64,000 nucleotides of DNA, from contig NC_087066.1 of NCBI RefSeq assembly GCF_963678635.1, forward strand, positions 46,533,129 to 46,597,128, in the 5' to 3' direction. Shown here piece after piece: positions 40,375-52,649 of this stretch. The stretch comes from Symsagittifera roscoffensis (lineage: Eukaryota; Xenacoelomorpha; Acoela; Convolutidae). The notes under the pieces were generated by a model. The model saw nothing but the letters and a program-made list of their open reading frames with translations, did not search any database and was not told the DNA's origin. A program made the position numbers and the translations under genes. Each line of letters opens with the position of its first letter. Positions within the stretch are counted from its first letter, which is position 1.

Positions 40375-40425
40375 TTTGTGTAGTATCGCAAGTGGCGCGA
40401 AGCTTTGCTTCGCCGCTGTGTTATA
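40375..40425 (+). repeat. Composite-repeat right end with perfect hairpin
   Basis: TAGTATCGCAAGTGGC leads into GCGAAGC-TTT-GCTTCGC (40397-40413) and then CGCTGTGTTAT. It is the best right-end stem in the window: both arms are intact, the loop differs from other copies. Confidence 0.75.
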
Positions 40426-43400
40426 AAGGGATTCTGAAATTGGGTAAAATAAGCTGAGATTTCTTAAAAACAATCATGAGATTGGTAATGATCTTCACTT
40501 ATCTAGCAGGAAAATTAGCCGATAAAATATTTAAATGAAATATTACATCTGCCGATAAAATATTCTTTCAGAAAAACCATTTTCTTATTGGTTTATATTA
40601 GTATATAACATAGTGACCATTGAAATGAATACCGCTTCAATTTCAGTATCAAAGGAAAAGTAAAAGTTCTTGCTTACTTTTACGTGTCCTAACATAATTT
40701 CAATGAAACAATTTATCAGAATCCGAGTTATGATTGATGGGTCTTTAATTGCTTATCGGGATAGCAAAAGTTTGGAAAAAAACCACCCTTTCGCATCAGT
40801 TCTCTCTCTTGAAGCATGAATAACCTTGTTGAAAGACTTGACATTGGTTTGTCATGTTTCTATTTAATCTGGTTGCCTCAAGTCATCTTCTATCAACGAT
40901 ATTTGTCGAGTTCCGATTTCGTTTTTGCTTAACCACAACAATTGAAATATTTACAGCTTTCGATGCTCGTAAAGAGTTTTTTGGCATATTTTTTCAAATT
41001 GGGTTCAAAGCGCGATAAAAGGTCACGTAATTGATTTTCATGACTTTTTGTCAAGGTAACTATAATGTTACCTGTCTCCCATAGCTTATCTTTTTGTGTT
41101 TTACTCTATATTTTGCATTATTCAATAATTTACAAATGAAGCATAATTTTACCTTAAAAAAATAAAATCATGAAACTATGTTCGCTATTTAAGTTTCACT
41201 GAATTTCTTTTGCCTCAATTTTTTGTGATCGCCTCCCACACATCAAATAAAAAACAAATCAAACTGAATGTGAGTTTTGAAGTGACTTTTCGATTTTTTT
41301 GCAGGCAACGTGTTTGTTAGCTTTTTGTTAGTCGACTAGTTTTTTTTGTTGCGCGTGAGCTTCTGTAATAATAAAAAATTTATTGTTAGCGAGGCTTGTT
41401 TTTATCTTTAGTTTATGTGACCTTTTTTATTTTTTGTTGTTGTCTGTATTCAAGACAGTATTTCTAGTACTTGTCACAGTTTCAGGTTTTATTCAATGTC
41501 CTAAAATAATAATAGGCTGCATGAATGATAGAGCGAAACTGAACGCATTATTTTTTCACATTTATATTATATATCTGCTTGTTAAACATAGGTAAGCTGC
41601 TTTCATCCCTCGCCTTTTAATCATGTCACGTCAATTTTTTTGCTAACTATGCCGCCGGTCCTTGTCTAAAAACCAATTACATTACGCCCAAATTATATCT
41701 TCAAATCTACAAAAAACTAAGAAGAAAAATGTCAAAAATTTCTGTTGAAAAAAACTGAAACAACGTCGTATTCGTCGAGAATATTTAGTACTAAATTTTA
41801 AATTGAACCGATAAATTACAAAATGTCCTTGAATCTGCAAAAAACAGTAGTTAAAAAATTATTAAAATATTTACGTTGAAAAATAACTGAAACGTCGTTT
41901 TCGCCCAAAATATTGGGAACTAAAGTCAAATTTCAGTCTTTTTAATTTGATTGATTTTTTCATGAGACTGATAACTGTTTCGTTTATCTGAAGCATCTCT
42001 CCAATAATCGAGGCTCATATGAACTGTTTTAGAGCAATGTGCGGTTCATTATGACTAAATTTTCAAAGGTTTCGATTTATTCGTAATCTTACTGCGTACG
42101 TTTCTCATTTTTAATTGAGCCCCTGATTCCCATCCCAATCAGAGATAGCTCATATTGCTTGTTGAAAGGAAAACTTGGCTTCATTACTGGTAAAAATAGT
42201 AATTTTTATTCAGCTTCAAATGCAGAAAACCTTATTCTGGAGAAAAAAGTAATGCAACAAGATAACTTATCAGGGATAGCCAGTGACTGTTTTAAGCAGC
42301 CCAGAATTTTCGACCACACTGATTTAAGATCAGAACAGTTTTTTTCTAAAAAGATGAAAAGTTGTAAGAATTAGAATTAAACTAAAACAATGCTTAGTTA
42401 TTTTTTCTCGACAAGATTTTCTTCAGTTTTTAGAATAATCAGAATTACGGCCAATAGGGCTTCAATACGACGAGACAATTTTAGACCCTCCAAGAGGTTT
42501 TTCACGAGTAATCAAAATAGAAGAAACCATAGCTAGATCATCTTTCCTTCTTACTTCGTGAAGTGGTCGGAACTAAAACAAGCAAAACGAAACAAAATTA
42601 GGTGAATAAACTTGATCGAGTGTGCTATTCATCATTTTGCCTTTTCTCTTTGATATGAGTTTAACCGATTCAATTTTGTAGTAGTCGTTAAGAAAGCTGA
42701 CTTGAAACTACCACTACGAAAACTTATTTTGCAACACTCAGCTTCGACAATCTATTCACGTTTTTTGTTACCGCGCATAAAAATATGATCAAAATATGAA
42801 AAATACTTGCATTAAGTAAGGTTTTACGTTGTTTAAATTAAGTTCAAAATTTAAAATAAGCTACTTCAATTTAAACTTGCTACTTACATTCGGACAGATA
42901 GTTGAATGTGCTCAAAACGGGTTGTTTCCACATACGGAACCAAAAAATTACATGGTCAAAACTGAAAGAAATCAGAACAATTATTTAGTTGCATTTCTTA
43001 CTTTCTCCAGTGTAGAATAACTTCTTTTTCATAATTTGTTTTTTTTTCAGCTACGTTTTTGTTTTACGTTTTTTAATCTTTAATTTCGATTTCAAATAAA
43101 TTTACGGCATTGAGTTGATGTTTAATCGAAGTCGTTATACATTTTTACAGTTCTGCTCCCAGAAAAATTATACTTATGAGCAATGAAAATGTTCATCACA
43201 TTTCTTTCTCGGTTATCATGAATAGAACAGCAGTTATTAAAGTTTTGCTTCCAATTTTTACTCATTTCTGAAAATCTGACAACCAATTGTGAACAATACT
43301 ACCCTACCCGTAAATGGCAATAATTTGAAGTATCAGCGCAATGCCTTCAATATTCCGACTCTCTCATCGGATGTCTGGGTTAACTTTGGGATAAAAATTT

Positions 43401-43491
43401 TGGTAACAGAAAAAAGATTTTAAAAAAACGATTCTTTAAAAATCATATCTCACATTTGATTTAAATTTTAAAGTGATTAATTTTATATCTA
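40426..43491. other. AT-rich intergenic sequence
   Basis: No recognised repeat family or gene. Open frames at 41383-41595, 42159-42374 and 42829-43020 lack motifs. The one at 42159 has the most protein-like composition but no ATG. Confidence 0.35.
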
Positions 43492-43698
43492 CAGGGTCTT
43501 TCAGTTAGAATGGTTTTTTTGAAACGTCTACAACTTTTAAATGGAACATTGGATTTAACTGATTATTTTTACATTTATTATATAACAGATTAGGATTCTT
43601 GAAAACGTACATAAGAGTTATAATAACTGCTGGAAATGTCCGCCATTTTCTTGAATACAAAGATGTGACCGCTTCTCAAAATTTATTGCTGCTTTCAC

Positions 43699-44154
43699 TC
43701 ACTGCGCCGGAGTTATTGTTCCACAAGCGTTTTCCACAGTTTCCATAAGATTTGGAACTGTCTGGGGGTTGGCATCAAATATCATTTTACCCAAATAAAC
43801 CCATAGCCAAAAATCCGAAGGATTCAAGTCCGGGCTTTGGGGTGGCCAAGGAATCGCACTCCTCCTGCTTATAATCCTCGCGCTAAATTGTGAGTGGAGC
43901 CATGTGAGGACTCTCTCTGTGCAGTGGCACGTTGCACCATCCTGCATAAACCACAGGCGCCGAAGATCGCGGCGTGTCAGAAGAATTGGCCAGAGTTTAG
44001 ACTGCAACATGTCAAGATACGTCTGGTTCAAAGTGACGTATCTTGACATGTTGCAGTCTAAACTCTGGCCAATTCTTCTGACACGCCGCGATCTTTGGCG
44101 CCTGTGGTTTATGCAGGATGGTGCAACGTGCCACTGCACAGAGAGAGTCCTCAC
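43699..44154 (-). pseudogene. Mariner/Tc1-type transposase C-terminal half, left arm
   Basis: Within the left arm the minus strand reads FMQDGATCHCTERVLTWL, IPWPPQSPDLNPSDFWLW and a helical tail ending GTITPAQ. QDGA carries the second catalytic Asp and PSDF the third acidic residue of the DDE/D core. The frame runs out of the arm at the palindrome centre, so the N-terminal DNA-binding half is missing. Residues upstream of the centre are antisense of the other arm. Confidence 0.8.
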
Positions 44155-44440
44155 ATGGCTCCACTCAATATTTGGTGCGAGGATTATAAGCAGGAGGAGT
44201 GCGATTCCTTGGCCAACCCAAAGCCCGGACTTGAATCCATTGAATTTTTGGCTATGGGGTCATTTGGGTAAAATGATATTTGATGCCAACCCCCAGACAG
44301 TCGCAAATCTTATGCAAACTGTGGAGAACGCTTGTGGAACAATAACTCCGGCGCAGGGAGTGAAAGCAGCAACAAATTTTGAGAAGCGGTTACATTTTTG
44401 TATTCAAGAAAATGGCGGACATTTCCAGCAGTTATTATAA
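43904..44440 (+). pseudogene. Mariner/Tc1-type transposase C-terminal half, right arm
   Basis: The plus strand of the right arm encodes the same protein segment and continues further (EKRLHFCIQENGGHFQQLL) to a stop. Here the third acidic position reads N (PLNFWLWG) where the left arm has D, so this copy would be catalytically dead even if completed. The first ~45 residues of the open frame are antisense of the left arm. Confidence 0.8.
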
Positions 44441-44568
44441 CTCTTATGTACGTGTTCAAAAATCTTAATCTATTATATAATAAATGTAAAAAGAATCAGT
44501 TAAATCCAATGTTCCATTTTAAAGTTATAGACGTTTCAAAAAAACCGTTCTAACTGAAAGACCCTGTA

Positions 44569-45564
44569 CTAGCATCGTATTTGGATATGTCAGCGGGCCA
44601 CGATTCTATTTAAATTGGTTTCTGAGCCGGATTTATTCAACTTTTACTTCTCAGTGCATTTTTATTTAAAAAACTCTACAAAAATTGCTATTTGAAAAAA
44701 AAAGTTCGCCTGGAGAGAAAGGCCGCCCGAGCTCAAATTTTTCTTCATTTTCTTTGGAAATTGGAACAATAATGGTTGTGGATTTTTCAAGCTTCTTTCC
44801 GAGCTGTTTTCCTGAAAATTATGCTTTAAGTGATAATAAAAATTGTAATATTGAAGTAACGATTAGTTTACACGTTTTCTCGGTCAAAATAGGGTCTTTA
44901 CAGTCATATGAGAGGAGTCAGAAAGTAAATTTGATCGGTATCAACAAATCAGCATTTTTTTTTGAAAATATGCCTCCCTCGAGAGAATCCTAGATTTAAC
45001 CTTGTCTCTTCATACACATACCTAGTAAGAAAATATATTCGTAATGTTGTTGTTTGCTTACTAAAGAGTTTAGTGCTGATTGCGTCTGTAGCTTTCTTGA
45101 TCAAGGCTTTTCTTTGCCTTGGCACGCCATGGTGTTATCTGTTCAAAATTTTTTGCTCAAACGGCAAGTGAAGTGAAGGAACTATGGCTGGGGTTTGGTT
45201 TTTCTTCCTGATTTTTACCTCGGAGAAAAGAGCGATGGAATCAAAAGTTATATCAAATTATAATCCTTCAGTTTTTTTTGGTTTCTAGACTTTTTAAATG
45301 AAAATTGATACGCTGACCTCTACTACATTTCTAACGTTTTTTTTATTTCGACAATTTTAACATTGTTATAGGAAAGATTATCTCTAATTCTTGCTGTTTT
45401 TTATTTAGTTTTATTGCCCTTCACTAAAAAAAATAACCAAACGTTTAGAGAAGTTTAATGCAAAAAAAATGAAATTGAAGTTTTCATATATATCCAATTT
45501 TTGTCAATTTTTTGTAAAATTTAAATCAGTGTGGTCGGAACAGTAACCAGTTATTAGTGACTTT
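44569..45564. other. AT-rich sequence, weak repeat relations
   Basis: The segment ending GTGGTCGGAACAGTAACC (about 45530-45555) resembles the right end of family F (54485-55060), and a poorer relative lies near 46480-46530. The 102-codon open frame at 44685-44993 has no motif. Confidence 0.35.
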
Positions 45565-45993
45565 TTAAGGGTTTGTGAATTTTTCTAGATCTCTTTTATA
45601 CGGTTTTAGTTGTTTGAGTTTGTAAAGTTCTGCTTTGCCAGTGTGTTTTTTTTTCAAAATTGGACAGTGAACTTTTTCAGTTGTTAAGTGCCCATTCGCT
45701 GATAGTTTCAGTTGAAAATCAATTAGTTTCTGAAGGTTTATGCGGCTGTTCAAGACCTTGCGGAGCTTCCAGTGGTTTTCGGATGCTTTCAGCGTAACTA
45801 TACTTCTGTTGAGATCGAATTTCAAATAACAGTAGAAAACAAATTCATCGAAGAGATAAGAATATACTAAACCATAAAGTGAAGTAGAAGCAGTGGTTTT
45901 GGAGAAATTTAATTGGCCATTTAACTGCTTGTTCCTTTCACAGTGTTCATTTCGCAAGCCGAGCGTAGTGTTATACTGCGAACCCAACTCCAA
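45565..45993 (-). CDS. Unidentified open frame, ~142 codons, minus strand
   Basis: Open from a stop beyond 46000 down to a stop at 45565, with no ATG near its start. Composition is protein-like and moderately basic (FDEFVFYCYLKFDLNRS... LKQLKPYKRDLEKF). No domain recognised. It could be an exon, a relic of a transposon protein, or chance; its length is unusual for this AT-rich DNA. Confidence 0.3.
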   Translation of the reverse strand: MELGSQYNTTLGLRNEHCERNKQLNGQLNFSKTTASTSLYGLVYSYLFDEFVFYCYLKFDLNRSIVTLKASENHWKLRKVLNSRINLQKLIDFQLKLSANGHLTTEKVHCPILKKKHTGKAELYKLKQLKPYKRDLEKFTNP

Positions 45994-48900
45994 AATAGTA
46001 CTCGAGAATATTAGAGAATGTTAGTTTTACTGTTAGTGGCCCTTTCGCAGCAGGCAGCAAAGGCATTTTTATATCATGTGCTTTTAAGTTTGATTACTAG
46101 TAAATTAACAAATTTGATGATTTTTTAAATGTCTCGCTTGAGCTGAAAAAGCCATCAGCTTCGTGGAGCAGTATTTTATTACTGTAATTGGAAGCCATGA
46201 TTCTTATTCCAAAAATAAAGTTCAAAAAAATTGTCTCAGCTTAAAGAAAAATTTTCTGATTTTTTTTGGCTTTCAGACTAAATTAGACAAAATTTGAGAG
46301 GCTGACTTCCATACTACAATTAAAACGTTATTTACGCTTTTATTACTTCTTTCTTGCATAGTTTGATCTAATAAGGTTGCGTCGCTTTAAAAATAACCCA
46401 GACATGCGAAAAATATTTGAAAAAAATGGAATTGATTTTTTTTCGATAAATAAAAAAGTTCTGATTTTTCCCAAATCAATATGGTCTAAATAATCTGTGC
46501 GGTTTGCAAAAGAACCGGTTATCTATGATTTTTTACCTCTTTAAAAGTTTGCAAAATTTTGTGCAGTGTTTCAAAAACTGGTCGAGTTTCAAGCGTCCTT
46601 CGCATACTTACAGCTAACATATTAATCTGTAGATGTTGAATATCTAATATCGGGGCCTACGAAATTAGGCGACAGTCAAACTTGGCGACCGTAAAATATC
46701 TCAATTTGAACGATAACTATTTGTGAATTTGGTCGTTCAGAACTGGTCCATCAAAAAAATTTTGTTAAGAAAGAGGTTACTGAAAAACAAAGTGTTTTTA
46801 TCACAACTGATCAAAACTATTATTGTAAATTAATTATAAAACATTTCATCGAAAAAGTATAGTATATTTTGAAATTTATAAAGTGTACAAATGTGAATAG
46901 CTTCAAGGTATCATGGATCTGTAGCGTAGAAGTAGGGAAGGAGACCCGTAACAAAAAAAGGGTTCGAACCTGGGCAGGGTCGGATGTTTTAGATGAAATT
47001 TTTCGTATACTAGTTAAAATGCGTCCGCTCTACAAATTGAGGCCTGTTAGTCGGTATTTTTTTTCATATTGATTGGTGCTGCTAATGCGTCATAATTCGC
47101 TTGCATCATTTAGCAATTATGTAGACTCATTATTGGCGTGGGTCACGTAAGAAATTTTGTAGACTCAACGTTTTACTCATTCAGTTTTTCCCAGTAGCGT
47201 TATCGGTCATTTTTTGCTTGTGTATGCCTCTGTGTAAAACTCCCTTTGCCGCTTTCTCGTTTTTGTTTGCGAAATTGCAGCTTCGCCTTTGCGTTAAAGT
47301 GTAAGTCATTGGACCAGAGTAGAGTAGTCGCATTCCAAAAACTCAGGGTTGCTGCTTGATACGTGATTGGGTACCAGTACGGTAGTTAAATAAAATACGA
47401 TTGGTTCCTAGTTGCAACGAAAGTTTTCAGGCGTTGCAATATTCTAAAGCATGCTTTGCATTTGTTTATTTGTGTTTTTAGGGTCCATATCCGAATAGGG
47501 GAATCCATTTTTCATACTTATTTTTTCTTGGAACCCAAAAATCTTTTTGTACCCCTGATTAAAGGATGTAGACATGAATCATCCAGCATACCCTCCTTTC
47601 TGCATCGAAAATGAGAAGGTATTGTCTTGGTTTTAGAGAAGGTATTGTCTTTGATTTTTGTCTTAAAACGGCAGACAACATTTCTTATTGCAACCGACTT
47701 CGTGGCCGTATGTGAACCGATGTAGATCAAGGACACTTCTTATTCAGGCATTTAACGCTCTTTGCTCAATCCGTTATAAGTTTTCAATGAAATGTTCGAA
47801 ATCGGAGTTTAGGCCATCAATTGTAGATTCTTCGATCGAAACCAAACAAGCCACGTAATAACTTGAACCCTGTTAATTTGAGCATAATTTTGAACATGCC
47901 ATATCTCGAGCAATTGCAAAATAGCAGAAAAATCTGCAAGGAAATTTTCCCACCGATTTTTGGGTTGGCTTGATAATACGGCAATTAAGCTGAAATTTGA
48001 ACAAATGCATCTTATTTTGATCCAAAATTTGAAATTCAATTTCACGTTTTATATCGTGCAAAAAAGTTGTCGGTTTATTATTCTTTCGGTTTTCCAAGTT
48101 GTCGATGATTTGTAGGTATGTTTTATCTTCATGTTAGCCAAGCTAGTGAAAATGTACAAAAGAGGCAGGCGGGTTTTATCGAAGCAATGGTCTCGACCTA
48201 TGAGATTGGATTCGGGCTCAAACATCCGAGTTTGTTGAGCAAACAGTTCAAAATCCTGTCATAGAGTTTCAGCCACGGCTATCTTTATAAACTCAAACAT
48301 AGATTAAACGACTTAGGTAAAGACACTGTTTATTAATGCGAAATAGTCTAAGCTATTTGAAACATTCAGGCGTCACTTATCACTCCATGCAAAGATTATT
48401 AATCAGGGACTAGTTTGGGTCTCAGTGAAAGTTCATCTGAACAGAAACGAGTTCGGTTGATAAGACAATATACATGGCCCAATATTACCCAAATTTGTTT
48501 CTTATTAGCGCAACAAATCCGATTAATCAACTATTCTAATTTTCGCTAACATTAGTGTTACTTTTGTGATGTTGTATCATTCTTTTAATCTTTAAATCTT
48601 CTTCACATTTTGTCTTTTGTTTCAATCCTAAAGTAGTTATTTTTTTATGAAAACAAATGAAGTTTTGTCGCCTAAACCACGTTATTATTCCGCGGGCGAA
48701 AGTTAGACCGCCAAATTGTAAATCAAATCGACATTGAAATACATTTTGAAGATATTTGACTACCTCAAACGTTAAAAAATGCATCAAAGAGAAATTATTA
48801 ACAAAAGTCAATATTTTTCTAAGGCGGTTTATTTCGAATTCATTTAGTATTTTTCTTCTGTTTTTGTTATTTGTCGCTCTGAATACTTGAATTGTTTGCC

Positions 48901-49837
48901 TGTTTTATACAAGGTTCAATCGTTAAGTTTGAACTGTTGTTTTGTCGTGAAATACCTGTATGCGAGTTCGACTGTTTCTAAACATCGTGCCGAGTAGACA
49001 AAACATCGTGCGGAATGGAATTATTTACTGGGGAGGCAAAGTTTGTCTGAGTTAGTTTTGGGCGGTGTTTACTGAGGCAATCAACCATTTACTTTAGCAG
49101 TTGGTTACAACTTAATTGCAAATACAAATCGAAAAAGTTGGATTCATGGCGTTTTTGATAAACAATATTTAACGAGAGTATTCTTCAATCATTTCGAAAC
49201 TATTTAAATGATTTTTTTGAACTGTTACTGTTTCTTTGAGAAAATGTTTATTTATGTTCTTGTTAAAATCTTCAGTTAACCAGAGAACTGAATTGTCTAG
49301 ACGCAGATGTTGAAATAACGCTTCAATAAACTAACCTTTATTTTTTGTTACTAGCCGCCCTTATCGTTCAATTTATTATAGCCACCGCCTGAAAACTGTC
49401 GTTTTACTGTAACGCATCGTTAAAAACCAAAGTATCTAAAAAGACACTTTAAAGTTAAAGTTCAATTTTATTCACTCAAGATACTTATTCTGAGCCAGCA
49501 TAAGTTAACACTTGTTTTCAGGCGACATAAACTAAGATTCCGCGTAATTTCCCAGCAAATGAAAGCGTTTAGTTTTATTCAATCTTTTATTTTTATCCCA
49601 GATTTTTTATATATTTTCCTTATCGAATAATCGCAATTGTCGCTTTATCTACACAGCACAGATTTGTTGAAACAATATTTCTGACTCTGTTGTTTGTTAA
49701 TAGGTCGTTTTTACGCTAATTTATTTCCTCTTTTATTGAATCGTCGCATCTTTTGCTTAAAGTTCACCTCTCTTTCTTGCTTAGTTTTTTTCAATCAGTT
49801 GGAACTTATTGTGAGTAATAATATTGGTCCATTTGAC
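45994..49837. other. Intergenic DNA upstream of the SKI-family gene
   Basis: No supported gene. A tRNA-like patch at about 46915-46985 (TGTAGCGTAGAAGTAGGG and GGGTTCGAACCTG) may be a SINE fragment. A right-end-like GCAGCTTCGCCTTTGCGTT lies at 47275. TTTTTTTCAATCAG at 49785-49798 is a plausible acceptor for a 5' UTR intron just before the SKI start codon. Confidence 0.35.
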
Positions 49838-51646
49838 ATGGCATTCAACATGCCGTATATGCCATTTTGCCCACCTAGGTTCCCTAGAGCGCCTCCTTGG
49901 GGTTCGAACTTCAGCCAACAACAGCCCTCTCCATTCGCACTCCCCTCACTGTCACCGCCCGATATCCCAACACAGCCGCCATCGACTTCTCTGCCCGTAC
50001 TGGGAACTGAGAATCATCGCCGTTACTTGGACTGGAAGAAGCTAGCCCACACCTACCCTTCGCTTTTCGACACTCCTTCACAACATTACAATCGGGCAAA
50101 CCATGCGGCGGTTTTGAACACTATCAGAAGGAGGAACCATCACGACATTGGGATCCCAGCAGCACCTCAAATGCACCCGGCTCGGTTGGACCCAAGATTA
50201 AAAGATTTAGCGGAGCTGAATACCTTTTTTGCCAACATTTCACAGGGTATTATCACACCATCAGGCGACAAATGTAGTCAAAGAACAGCGGGAAGTCGTC
50301 CGTTTCTGAACGCCTCTCGACCTCCATTGCCGCCACTGATTCTACCCCCGACTCCGATTGCCTCGATATCGCCGCAAGAAACTCAAAAAATCTTTTCTGA
50401 TATCGATGATGTCACTCCTGATGAGAATGAAAATTTAATCACGAGACATCATCTGACCAAATTGAGCAGCAAAACCAACGACCGAAATATTCAAGTTTTT
50501 GATAATAAAAAATTGAGCCCCGAAGATGTTGTTCTGATTGAAGACGACGAAGATGAGAGTTCTGATCTATTTGTTCTTGATTACGCGGAAATCGCGGGTC
50601 AAAAATTGGCCGTTCTGTTTTTCGATTCTGGCGAACCGTACTTCTGTGTGAATGAAATCCTGGAAAAACTGCTTCCGGATGTTGACAACTCAGTGGCGAA
50701 ACTGGACAAAGTTTCAAAACAGTTCAACTGGATTTTGCCACGACTTGCTACTTCAGGGCAGCTGAAACTGCTGAAAAGTCACTCAATAATTAATGAAGCG
50801 GATCCGTTTTGCGGTTTAATCCAGCGCTCGCTTGCAGAATATCTTGTCCAATGGTGCTGTATGCACAAGCATTCATCTGATAATCGTAAAATTGATTATT
50901 CTTCAGAAAGTGTTTCAGCAAGAATTGACGACGGAATAATCGTCCATCATCAATGTTTTGGTTCAAACGAAGGAGTTTTCCTGACGGATATTTCAAAAGA
51001 TTCACTTGATATCTCTTTGGATCCATGCGTACAATGTTTGACATGTAACAGAGTCCTAACTTGTCAGCAGTTTGTTTGTCACAGTCACAATGTACCTTCA
51101 AACGAGCATCATTGGGGGTTCAATTCGAATATGTGGTATTTATACTTGCAAGTAAAGGAAAAACAGTCCAATTTCAGCACAAAGCTGCTGTTATGGACGA
51201 AATTTTTAGAAAAATTTTGTAGCATTTCAGACAAAGTCGCACACGAAAACGTAATGGATTTTTCCAAAAAATCATTTTATAATTTCGTTGAAACTTCGAG
51301 CTCTGATGGCGAATTGACTGATGATCAACTTAACCGAGCAGACTCAAATTTGTTTTCAAGTTCTAATTATAACTCAGAAAGCGAAGAGATAAAACACGAG
51401 CTGAGTATTGACGAGGAAGATGAAATTCCGACTGTTGAAATTGGCGACTCATCGCTGGGGGACGAAGATGAAGTCGGGTCTGGAGCCGAAGATGACGAAG
51501 TTGAAGTGTGTGACTCCGTGACACCAGCAGCCGAAGTTGAGTCCGACTCAGATCCAACTGCTGGTCGAGAGATCGACGATGAGAAGAAGACCATTTCAGA
51601 AACACATTCAGCACATCAGGTTGAAGTGAAACTCGAGATCTTTGAG
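49838..51646 (+). CDS. SKI/SnoN-family transcriptional corepressor, large coding exon
   Basis: 603 codons from ATG 49838 to a donor GAG|GTAATA in phase 0, so the protein continues in later exons. Residues 1-180 are Pro-rich and unlike vertebrate SKI. About 246-342 match the Dachshund-homology domain (EIAGQKLAVLFFDSGEPYFCVNEIL; CGLIQRSLAEYL). About 366-460 match the SAND-like SMAD4-binding domain, with HHQCFG, CVQCLTC (C397, C400, C403), FVCHSH (H415, H417) and HHWGFNSNMW. The last motif favours SKI/SnoN over SKOR. Residues 485-600 are acidic and Ser-rich. The expected role is nuclear repression of SMAD/TGF-beta/BMP targets. Frame is open 48 codons further upstream but without an ATG. Confidence 0.93.
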
Positions 51647-52649
51647 GTAATATATTGTACCAGTTAAGATCAAGATCCTCGTTTTTATGCTTTTGGTGTC
51701 TCCGACCCCCTTGAAAAAATGTCACGTTTAGGCCGGTGTCTTTTACGTTAGTCATCTCTTTCTCCAAGCGTCCATTTGAAAAAAAAACAAATTCACTGCA
51801 CTGGCACATTTGTTTTTGTATTTACGTAAATGGTACCGAATAAATATCTGTAAAATCTTCAGGTTCGTTTTCCAAAAATAATTTTTTGAAATTCCGGTAA
51901 AAATGGAGTATTTTAAAACATTTTACAGCCAAATTTAATTAAGTGAAAATAGTTTTCGGTAGTCGCCTTTTCAATTTTTAGTTTTTGTCTTATTATAGTT
52001 TTTTTTCCAGTCACCGAATGTAAAGATGAACTTTGAATGCTCGTTATCTTTTTTTTCCACTATGGCAAATCAAAATTAGAGATCTATTCATTTGATTTAT
52101 TACCTAAAATCCTTTTTGTTAGTCGTGATTCGTGCTGCATTGGGTTATTTATTTTTTCTAGTAAATTAATTCGTGAACATCTTATTTGGAAGGAAGCATG
52201 CGTGGTCATTTTCTTTCCAATTTTTCACAGCTCTTCGATAATTTATAAGTTATGATGTGAATACTAGGCGTTAAGTTGCTATAGCCTCCAGGCAGTTAAA
52301 TGATCCAGATAATTACTATAATAATCAGTGCTCGGGGGTATGCTGTGGTTTCTTTAGTAAACCGGGGAGTATAATTGGGCGAAGCGTTTTAGCAGCAGAG
52401 CAATATAAGAAGCAATTGTTGAAAAAATTTTCACCCACCAAATGTGCCGGAAGGATTTTATTTTTGGTTTTTTGTTAGTTAGGAAATTTCTTTCTTGATT
52501 TTTGCTACATTTTGTTAAGTTGAAACATAATTTTGCTCTCATTCTTCTGTCTCCGGTAACAGTTTTCCTTTCTTCGAAGTTTAATCTGAGGAAAACTCTT
52601 CAGAATACATATGCAAATTGTTTTTTAAATGTGAGAACTGTCACGTTTA
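51647..52649 (+). other. Start of the SKI-family intron, no exon seen
   Basis: Begins with the GTAATA donor. AT-rich, with open frames at 52037-52255 and 52502-52738 that show no motif; the latter runs into repeat B. Confidence 0.4.

Larger units (their letters stand above)
43492..44566. mobile_element. Palindromic mariner-like element: two inverted half-copies
   Basis: 1075 bp beginning CAGGGTCTTTCAGTTAGAA and ending TTCTAACTGAAAGACCCTG, flanked by TA (43490-43491, 44567-44568). Left arm 43492-44022 and right arm 44034-44566 are inverted copies of the same sequence around an 11-base spacer. The arms differ at scattered positions. Each arm carries the same terminal inverted repeat and the C-terminal half of a transposase, so the outer ends are equivalent. 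It could be moved as a TA-inserting element by an intact transposase, which it does not itself encode. Confidence 0.93.

Noticed and set aside
44685-44993. 102-codon open frame after the palindromic mariner
   Set aside because: No domain and low-complexity Ser/Phe/Lys composition.
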